Shown here: positions 1 through 5,184 of the stretch, piece by piece
How the letters are laid out: each line of letters begins with the position of its first letter
Numbering within the stretch: the stretch's first letter is position 1
NCBI GenBank assembly: GCA_902766345.1
Contig: CACXDK010000405.1
Coordinates: forward strand, 1 to 5,184
DNA from: an uncultured Spirochaetaceae bacterium
GTDB lineage: Bacteria > Spirochaetota > Spirochaetia > Treponematales > Treponemataceae
DNA: 5,184 bases
Direction of reading: 5' to 3'
Program-made: the position numbers and the translations under genes
Notes under the pieces: generated by a model
Told to the model about the DNA's origin: nothing
The model's database searches: none
The model's input: only the letters and a program-made list of their open reading frames with translations

Positions 1-1292
1 CTCAAAATAGTAATAAGGTTGCGTTTAAGGGAAAGTTTTTCAATACCCATTATTTCAAGGTTAGGAATAACCCAGTCTACTGTTTTTCGAGGAAGACTTA
101 TGCTTAAACCAATGACGTTTTCAATCATAAGGGCAATTGTTGAAAGACCCAGGAAGTGCAGGAATCTCTTTCTAGGAAAGTCCGGCCAGCCTGTCATTAT
201 TGCAGGTCCTTCTGTTTCTGGCAGGTAAGCTTCGTACAAGTCTCCCTTTTTAGAAGTATCCAAAGGACTTAGTCCTTCAAGAATAAAATACATGTGACGG
301 ATTGCACATTCACGTGCAAAATCGTAGCGCTGATATTTTTCAAGCCCCTTAATGACCATGAAGTTGAAAGTAGGGAATACGGAACCGTTAAATCCTTCTC
401 CGTTTTTGCTGAACTTCGGATGATCTTTACTTAAAGTAGGGAACGGATGCTCTGTTCCGAAAGTTTCCGGGTTGCTCAAGTGTGAAATAAGAATTTCAGC
501 TCTGTCAGCATTCGGCAACTCTGCAAGCAGTGGCCAGAATCCTGCAATGGTCTTGTGAGGAAGTCTTTTTTCTTCACTGTCAAGATCATGGTAAAATCCT
601 GTTTCGGAATCCCACATGAGACTGTTAATTCTTGTTTTAAGGCTGAAATACAGCTTTTTATACTGAAAACTTAAGTCTTTGTCGTTCAGAATGTCGCCCA
701 AAGCAGACATGTGAGCCGCATTTATGGCAATGCAGCTGTTAAAGTCTACAGGGTAGTAGGTTCCGTCGCGTGGAGAATTTAACATTGTAGAAGCCTGATG
801 CGGAACAGCATAAAGACCGTTCTGTTTTTTAAAGGTAGTGTCAATCCAGTTCATGAATTTACAAAGCGTAGGCATAACTTCTTTTATGCGGCGCTTGTTG
901 GCACTTTTGTGATACAGATTGTATTCTGCCCAGGCAAAAAGTGGCAGACCTATTCCTTCAGGATTCGTCTCGTCTAAAATTGGCTGGTTTGTTGTTGCAT
1001 CATATTTCCAGCGGATAGCACCGTTTTCTTCCTGTCTTTCATAGAAATAGTCAATATTTTTGTTTGCCGGATAGTTGCGGTTTGAATATACGAGAAAGAA
1101 AGATGAAAAAATGGATTCTGACTGATCCAGGATATATTTTCCATTTACAGGATAAATAAAATATCCGTCAGCGGAAAGTTCTCCTGTCTTTGGCTCTATC
1201 CAGTAATCGGAAAGCCAGTTCCATGTTTTGTTATAAATGTCAACAAAATCCTGATCATAAAAGTGGATTTTGGGAAAATCGTGCTTGTTCAC
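1..1292 (-). CDS. MGH1/GH63-like (trehalase-type) glycoside hydrolase, 3' end outside window
   Basis: My translation of the minus strand gives 430 uninterrupted residues and then leaves the window, so the C-terminus is missing. The protein resembles the (alpha/alpha)6-barrel hydrolases grouped with mannosylglycerate hydrolase, GH63 and trehalase. Family-like segments in order are: DQSESIFSSFF (56-66); LPLFAWAEYNLY (116-127), recalling the usual PPLLAWA helix; LNSPRDGTYYPVDFN (171-185); MWDSETGFYHDLD (226-238); GFWPLLAELP (251-260); NPETFGTEHPFP (274-285); FNGSVFPTFNFMVIKGL (301-317), matching the YWRGPVWP-type motif; and LYEAYLPETEGPA (352-364), which should carry the general base Glu354. No signal peptide is visible, so it is probably cytoplasmic and acts on a small alpha-linked oligosaccharide or glycoside; the substrate cannot be named. 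The GTG start at 1292 is chosen because AGGAG lies 5 nt upstream and the family homology begins soon after. Oddity: the residue expected to be the general acid Asp (before NSPR) reads Leu171. Family call is firm, specificity is unknown. Confidence 0.8.
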   Translation of the reverse strand, partial: MNKHDFPKIHFYDQDFVDIYNKTWNWLSDYWIEPKTGELSADGYFIYPVNGKYILDQSESIFSSFFLVYSNRNYPANKNIDYFYERQEENGAIRWKYDATTNQPILDETNPEGIGLPLFAWAEYNLYHKSANKRRIKEVMPTLCKFMNWIDTTFKKQNGLYAVPHQASTMLNSPRDGTYYPVDFNSCIAINAAHMSALGDILNDKDLSFQYKKLYFSLKTRINSLMWDSETGFYHDLDSEEKRLPHKTIAGFWPLLAELPNADRAEILISHLSNPETFGTEHPFPTLSKDHPKFSKNGEGFNGSVFPTFNFMVIKGLEKYQRYDFARECAIRHMYFILEGLSPLDTSKKGDLYEAYLPETEGPAIMTGWPDFPRKRFLHFLGLSTIALMIENVIGLSISLPRKTVDWVIPNLEIMGIEKLSLKRNLITIL

Positions 1293-1297
1293 AATTG

Positions 1298-1302
1298 CTC
1301 CT
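1298..1302 (-). promoter_or_regulatory. Ribosome binding site deciding the GTG start
   Basis: The minus strand reads GCAGGAG followed by CAATT and then GTG, so AGGAG sits 5 nt from the start codon. No in-frame ATG with comparable spacing is present, so this site supports the non-ATG start of the glycoside hydrolase. Confidence 0.75.
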
Positions 1303-1350
1303 GCAAGAAATATAACTTTTTTTTGAAAAAAAGCAGTTGGTTTAGCATAT

Positions 1351-1359
1351 ATTATATCA
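1351..1359 (-). promoter_or_regulatory. Extended -10 promoter for the glycoside hydrolase
   Basis: The minus strand reads TGATATAAT, an exact TGn plus TATAAT extended -10. A start of transcription near 1344 would leave a leader of about 50 nt before the GTG at 1292. At 17-bp spacing the -35 position (1374-1379, ACCGTT on the minus strand) is poor, which is tolerable for an extended -10. The spacer contains the A/T tract. Confidence 0.55.
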
Positions 1360-1378
1360 TAAATAAAAAAAAAAACGG

Positions 1379-1384
1379 TATAAT
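1379..1384 (+). promoter_or_regulatory. Possible -10 promoter for the GatB-like/asparaginase gene
   Basis: A perfect TATAAT stands on the plus strand, 36 bp before the ATG at 1421, so the transcript leader would be about 30 nt. The -35 region (near 1356-1361) has no match to TTGACA; an 11-A run lies in the spacer. TTGACT at 1399-1404 is a good -35 sequence, but no -10 follows at the right distance. The call rests on the hexamer and location only. Confidence 0.4.
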
Positions 1385-1420
1385 TTCGTGAAAATTTATT
1401 GACTTTAAAGATGGTTTAAT

Positions 1421-3835
1421 ATGTATCAGACCCGTGTTTATCTGGAAGTACGTGTTCTTTTATCGGCAGTACCTGGTGTTTTCATTGAAGTTGAATTAAA
1501 TGATGGAAAAAAAGGCATTTTAAATGCCAAGGCAGATTTTTTACGCAGAAACAATTCTCCAATTCAGCTGGCAAAAGTTGATATTCAGCCTTCTGCATTG
1601 CATAAAGTTGCTTTGTTTGTAAATGCAGTTGGCGGTACCATGCTTAAAACTGGCAAACTGGAGCATTTGACAGGTGCCTTGCCGGAACCTCCTGATGATA
1701 AGAATTTTACAGGATTTTCAGTACTTGTTGCCGAAGGTGGCAAACTGGACATCATGTATCACCAGAAGCAAAAGACTATTAATATAGAAGAAATTCGCAT
1801 AGAAGAAGACCGTGGCAAGCTTACAAGAACTGCCGGCAAAAAAGCCAAGATGGACTGGACCTTTGCTGGCTGCCCTGTAATGCGAATCCGCACATCAAGC
1901 GTGTTTGAACTTGGTGGAGAAGCCGAAGTGTTCCTGCAGGAACTTAACACCCTGTTGGCATATCTGCGCCTTACTACTGGCGATGTTCAGGACAGCGGTG
2001 TAAGGTGTAATGCCTACGTTGCAATGAGCGAATACCCTGAAGAACCTGTGTACACAGTAAAACTCCGCAATTTAAATTCGTTTAACTTTGTACGCAAGGC
2101 AATAGACAGCGAACTTTCACGTCAGGAATCTGTACTTTCTTCTGGCAGTAAAGTTTCTGCAGAAAGCCGACTGTGGAATGAACAGCTTAATACAACTGAA
2201 TTCTGGCAGCCTAGAGAAATGGGCGTTCTTCGTTTTGCAAGCGTAAATCCACCTCTTGATGTAAACATTGCAAATGCCGTTGCCTTTGAAACTTCTGAGG
2301 TTGAACTTCCAGAAAAACGCCGTCTGCGTTTCCGTTCCGATTATGGACTTTCCCGCCTTAGGACCGTTTTTCTTTGTGCCGAAAAAGACAGAGCCGATTA
2401 TTTTGAATCTGCCGTAGAGCATGGAGCACCTGCAATGCTTGCTGCACACTGGCTTGCAAGCGAAGTAATGAAAATCCTTAACAGAACGGGAAAATCAATT
2501 AAACAGTGCAAGCTTACTGCTGAAAAATTTGCACGTGTTCTTGTTTTGCTTAATGAAGGCAAAATTCACAGTGGCATGGCAAAAGACATTATGCAGGCAG
2601 TTGCCGCCGATGGAAGCGATGTTGATGATGTCATAAAAAAGCAGGGAATGATGCTTCTTTCTACAAAAGAAGAACTTGAACCTATAATCGATGGCATTCT
2701 TGCAGAACATCCTAAGAGTGTGTCTTCATTAAAAGAAGGCAATATGGCTCCTCTTGAATTCCTGACTGGCTGTGTCATGAAAAAGACAGAAGGCAAAGCT
2801 GTTCCTACAATTGTAAAGACACTCTTAAAAGAAAAGCTTTCAATAAGCATTGTTTACGTGTTGACAATGGGTGGCTCTATTACTGCCGAAAAACATGATG
2901 ACGGAACCGTTGTTGCAGGAAGCTCCGAAAGCATTAAGCCTTTGCTTGATGCAGATAACGGACAGTTTCCAGTACAGGTTGTTTCTGTTTGCGACATGCT
3001 TAGCGAAGAAACAGAACCAAAGGATTGGGCAAAACTCATAGCCGTAATAAAGGAAAAGATTGAAAGCGGAACTGCAAACGGCATTGTTGTAACACACGGA
3101 ACGGACACACTTTCTTACACTGCATCATTACTGTTCTGGCTGTTTTCTTCTGCGGATGTGCCTGTTGTTCTTACAGCTTCTTCAGGAATGTCTGGTACAG
3201 AGGCTCGTTCAAACCTTAACCTTGCAATAAAAACTGCACGTGAGCGTAAAAGTGGAGTGTGTGTTGTTTACGGTAATAAAATTCTTCCTGCATTGAATTT
3301 AAAATATGTAAGCAATGATGCAGACGGATTTATCAATTGGAACATGAAAAAGCCTGTGTTTGAAGCAAGTACTGTTTTAAGCCTTCAGTTTATGTCGGTG
3401 TCTTTGCCTGAAACAGAAATAATGAGTTCTATACTCAACGAAGCTGCAGAAAGTCTTGCTGTCATTAAGCTGTATCCTGGACTGCTTATGAACAAGCTTG
3501 AAAATATGATTAATGATGAGTCTTCTGTAGACACTGTGATATTGGAACTGTATTCTTCTGGAACGGGAAACATGAAGAACAGTGACTATTCATTAAAGAC
3601 TTTCTTAACAAAAGGACGTCAGCATGGGGTTACCTTCTGTTGTACATCACAGCAGGAAAGCTTTGTTGATTTTTCTGAATATTCAACCAGTGCTCAGCTA
3701 TGGCAGGCGGGAGCTGTACCATTTGGCAATCTGACAACTGAATCTGTTATAACATTGTATTTTGCCGCTTCTTTGATTGCCGATAATCATAAAGAATTAG
3801 ACGAAATTATGGAAAGTGCCATTGAACTGCTGTAA
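1421..3835 (+). CDS. GatB-like domain fused to a type I-like L-asparaginase domain
   Basis: An 804-residue two-part protein. Residues 1-473 follow GatB from end to end: the first strand YLEVRVLL (7-14, GatB usually LEVHVQL), IEEDRGK (127-133), a long kept segment LRNLNSFNFVRKAI (215-228), a helical domain with FESAVEHGA (328-336), and a YqeY-like tail ending in FLTGCVMKKTEGKA and LLKEKL (447-473). Residues 474-804 form a whole asparaginase: MGGSIT (483-488; Ser486 at the nucleophile Thr position), VVTHGTDTL (556-564; Thr561 and Asp562), Lys628 in LKYVS, KLYPG (683-687), SSGTGN (712-717), and GNLTTES (769-775). No signal peptide, so cytoplasmic. The ATG at 1421 is the first possible start after an in-frame stop at 1406-1408, and GatB homology begins at residue 2; the ribosome binding site is weak. 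Known family roles: GatB binds tRNA and transamidates Glu-tRNA(Gln) or Asp-tRNA(Asn), and asparaginase frees ammonia from Asn. GatB active-site motifs are eroded here, so amidotransferase activity is doubtful. Asparagine hydrolysis is plausible but untested. Confidence 0.85.
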   Translation: MYQTRVYLEVRVLLSAVPGVFIEVELNDGKKGILNAKADFLRRNNSPIQLAKVDIQPSALHKVALFVNAVGGTMLKTGKLEHLTGALPEPPDDKNFTGFSVLVAEGGKLDIMYHQKQKTINIEEIRIEEDRGKLTRTAGKKAKMDWTFAGCPVMRIRTSSVFELGGEAEVFLQELNTLLAYLRLTTGDVQDSGVRCNAYVAMSEYPEEPVYTVKLRNLNSFNFVRKAIDSELSRQESVLSSGSKVSAESRLWNEQLNTTEFWQPREMGVLRFASVNPPLDVNIANAVAFETSEVELPEKRRLRFRSDYGLSRLRTVFLCAEKDRADYFESAVEHGAPAMLAAHWLASEVMKILNRTGKSIKQCKLTAEKFARVLVLLNEGKIHSGMAKDIMQAVAADGSDVDDVIKKQGMMLLSTKEELEPIIDGILAEHPKSVSSLKEGNMAPLEFLTGCVMKKTEGKAVPTIVKTLLKEKLSISIVYVLTMGGSITAEKHDDGTVVAGSSESIKPLLDADNGQFPVQVVSVCDMLSEETEPKDWAKLIAVIKEKIESGTANGIVVTHGTDTLSYTASLLFWLFSSADVPVVLTASSGMSGTEARSNLNLAIKTARERKSGVCVVYGNKILPALNLKYVSNDADGFINWNMKKPVFEASTVLSLQFMSVSLPETEIMSSILNEAAESLAVIKLYPGLLMNKLENMINDESSVDTVILELYSSGTGNMKNSDYSLKTFLTKGRQHGVTFCCTSQQESFVDFSEYSTSAQLWQAGAVPFGNLTTESVITLYFAASLIADNHKELDEIMESAIELL

Positions 3836-3901
3836 TCCGTAATTTTTTTTATTGATATGTGTTATTAATTTAGTAAGTTATAAATAATATAGTGGGGATT
3901 T
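3836..3901. other. Short intergenic gap without a recognisable terminator
   Basis: The 66-bp gap is almost entirely A and T. It has an eight-T run (3843-3850), but no G+C-rich stem precedes it, so I see no intrinsic terminator, and read-through from the fusion gene into the TPR gene is possible. TTGATA (3852-3857) and TATAAA (3879-3884) resemble promoter hexamers, but their 21-bp spacing is too long; a separate promoter is therefore uncertain. Just before the next ATG, GTGGGGA (3892-3898) may serve as a ribosome binding site, with only 3-4 nt spacing and a poor match to the consensus. Confidence 0.5.
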
Positions 3902-5184
3902 ATGGGAAAAATTAGAATTATTGCTGCATTATTTTTATGTGGAACTGTTGCTTTTGCTGCTGGAAGACGAACTGTTGCACCTGTGAATACAACACAGGAA
4001 GTTGCACCAGCTTCTTTTTCTAAGAATGATTTTATAATAAAACTCCAGCAGACCCTTGCAACTGGCGATGTAAAACAGGCTCTTGCTTTGTATGACGAAG
4101 TTCCAGAAAATTTTGCAAATGATACAGATCTTCTTGTGTTAAAAGCTTCTCTTCTTATAAGCGATAATCAGCTGAATAATGCAAAGGCAATCTGTGTTGA
4201 TTTAAATCAGAAAAATCCATCTGATGCAACAGTTATTGAACTGCTTGCTTACATTGCAAAACTTCAAGGTGACAGCGGAAATCAGAACAAATATCTTAAA
4301 ATGCTGCTTGCTCAGGATCAGTACAATGTAACTGCAAATGTAGAACTTGCTCAGGGCATGTTTGAAAATAAAAATTATCAGCAGGCACGCCTTTATTATA
4401 AGAAAGCTCTTGTTCGTGACCCTAATAATGAAGAAGTTCTTTTTGGTCTTGGACAGACTGATTATTTTTTAGGAAGTAAAGATCCTTCTAAAGATAAGGA
4501 ATCGGAAGAAACTTTTAAGAAGATTCTTGAAAACAATCCTAAATATGCACCTGCCTATTCATATTTGGGCAAACTTGCCGCAGCTGACTATCGTTATAAA
4601 AAAGCTAGCGATTATGTAAAGCAGGCAATTGAGCTTGATTCTACAAACTATAATTATTTTATTGATTATGGCATGTACGAAAGCAATCTTGGTCACTATG
4701 AAGAAGCAATCAAAGCCTGGTCTGATGCAATAGCCATTCAGCCTCAATATTTCCTTGCCTATGCATACCGTGCAGGCATTTATGATGAGCAAAATCAAAT
4801 AGAAAAAGCTGTAGCTGATTATAAGAGTGTTGTGGCTTATAATCCTAATTATTATTTTGCCTATGAAAGCCTTGGTATTCTTTCTTTAAAGAGTGGTGAC
4901 TGGACAACCGCAAGGGAATCTTTTGAAAAATGCTTTGAAATGGACAAAACTGGAAACATTTCATATCCACTTATGATTACATATTGCTATTATAAGGAAG
5001 GAAACAAGCTTAAGGCAAAAAGTTTTAGCGATAAAGTGCTTAGAAAGCTTGACCGCAACTCAATTGACTATGCAATGCTCCGCGTTTGGCATGATGAATC
5101 TGGCGAAATGCCGTTGCCTCAAAAAATTGCAGCTTTGGACAATGCAAGCAAAAAAGGCAAGATGTATTTTTATTTGGGATTATA
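3902..5184 (+). CDS. Exported TPR repeat protein, 3' end outside window
   Basis: The frame is open from ATG at 3902 to the window edge, giving 427 residues without a stop. Residues 1-20 form a signal peptide: positively charged MGKIR, a hydrophobic core IIAALFLCGTVAF, and likely cleavage after AFA or AFAA (about 19-20). After a short low-complexity spacer come helical TPR units. The clearest are about 142-175 (NYQQARLYYKKALVRDPNN), 214-247 (YRYKKASDYVKQAIELD), 248-281 (GHYEEAIKAWSDAIAIQP), 282-315 and 316-349; weaker units lie at about 41-141 and 350-383. A lysine/serine-rich insert (about 191-202) interrupts the unit starting near 176. Export means a periplasmic or outer-membrane-facing scaffold, as expected of TPR proteins in didermal bacteria; the partner is unknown. 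It is probably co-transcribed with the upstream fusion gene, but the two need not share a function. Start choice rests on the signal peptide. Confidence 0.85.
   Translation, partial: MGKIRIIAALFLCGTVAFAAGRRTVAPVNTTQEVAPASFSKNDFIIKLQQTLATGDVKQALALYDEVPENFANDTDLLVLKASLLISDNQLNNAKAICVDLNQKNPSDATVIELLAYIAKLQGDSGNQNKYLKMLLAQDQYNVTANVELAQGMFENKNYQQARLYYKKALVRDPNNEEVLFGLGQTDYFLGSKDPSKDKESEETFKKILENNPKYAPAYSYLGKLAAADYRYKKASDYVKQAIELDSTNYNYFIDYGMYESNLGHYEEAIKAWSDAIAIQPQYFLAYAYRAGIYDEQNQIEKAVADYKSVVAYNPNYYFAYESLGILSLKSGDWTTARESFEKCFEMDKTGNISYPLMITYCYYKEGNKLKAKSFSDKVLRKLDRNSIDYAMLRVWHDESGEMPLPQKIAALDNASKKGKMYFYLGL

Larger units (their letters stand above)
1293..1420. other. Divergent intergenic region, very AT-rich
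   Basis: This 128-bp gap separates two genes reading away from each other and must hold both of their promoters. It contains a near-palindrome of eight T, G and seven A (1316-1333, arms C+7T and 7A+G around TG) close to the ribosome binding site of the minus-strand gene, and an 11-A run at 1365-1375. A TATAAT lies on each strand. No RNA gene, riboswitch-like fold or clear operator was found. A-tracts of this kind can bend DNA or act as UP-like elements; that role is inference. Confidence 0.7.

Noticed and set aside
19..228. Plus-strand 69-codon open frame
   Set aside because: It is antisense to the conserved C-terminal part of the glycoside hydrolase and has no promoter or ribosome binding site of note.
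1316..1333. T-run/A-run palindrome as a hairpin or operator
   Set aside because: The arms are pure A/T runs with a 2-nt centre, which neither folds into a stable hairpin nor resembles a specific operator.
2117..2449. Minus-strand 110-codon open frame within the fusion gene
   Set aside because: It lies fully inside the 804-residue gene, which has clear homology over the same bases, and its translation has no family-like features.
2854..3108. Overlapping minus-strand open frames over the asparaginase region
   Set aside because: Both are low-complexity, Ser- or Phe-rich translations antisense to conserved asparaginase motifs, so they are shadows.
3838..3860. Intrinsic terminator after the fusion gene
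   Set aside because: There is an eight-T run, but no G+C-rich hairpin in front of it.
3902..3964. Lipoprotein signal (cysteine at residue 13 of the TPR protein)
   Set aside because: The residue before Cys13 is Leu and the cysteine sits inside the hydrophobic core, so a normal signal-peptidase I site after AFA fits better, even with relaxed spirochaete lipobox rules.

Overview
The window is AT-rich bacterial DNA with three long genes and little non-coding sequence. Low G+C, adenine/thymine homopolymer runs, an exported TPR protein with a cleavable signal peptide, and protein-like divergence from textbook families fit a didermal, low-G+C host. A Treponema-like spirochaete is my best guess, but this is an inference from general style, with no rRNA or marker gene to confirm it.

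Layout. (1) Positions 1-1292, minus strand: the first 430 residues of a glycoside hydrolase of the (alpha/alpha)6-barrel MGH1/GH63/trehalase-like type, starting at GTG and running off the left edge. (2) Positions 1293-1420: a 128-bp divergent intergenic region with a good extended -10 on the minus strand, a TATAAT on the plus strand 22 bp away, and an 11-A tract between them. (3) Positions 1421-3835, plus strand: an 804-residue protein whose N-terminal ~473 residues resemble GatB, the tRNA-binding subunit of the Asp/Glu-tRNA amidotransferase, joined without a visible linker to a complete type I-like L-asparaginase. (4) Positions 3902-5184, plus strand: the first 427 residues of a signal-peptide-bearing TPR repeat protein that runs off the right edge. 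It follows the fusion gene after 66 bp with no recognisable terminator.

The item of most interest is the fusion gene. Bacterial GatCAB uses GatA as its amidase, while archaeal GatDE pairs an asparaginase-like GatD with a GatB-like GatE. Here a GatB-like module and an asparaginase lie in one polypeptide, in the order GatE-like then GatD-like. However, the GatB catalytic motifs are heavily eroded, while its NLNSF segment and C-terminal YqeY-like tail are well kept, and the asparaginase residues are mostly intact. This looks like a repurposed GatB scaffold attached to an asparaginase, perhaps tRNA-binding or tRNA-regulated, more than a working amidotransferase. The sugar hydrolase and the TPR protein have no evident functional link to it.
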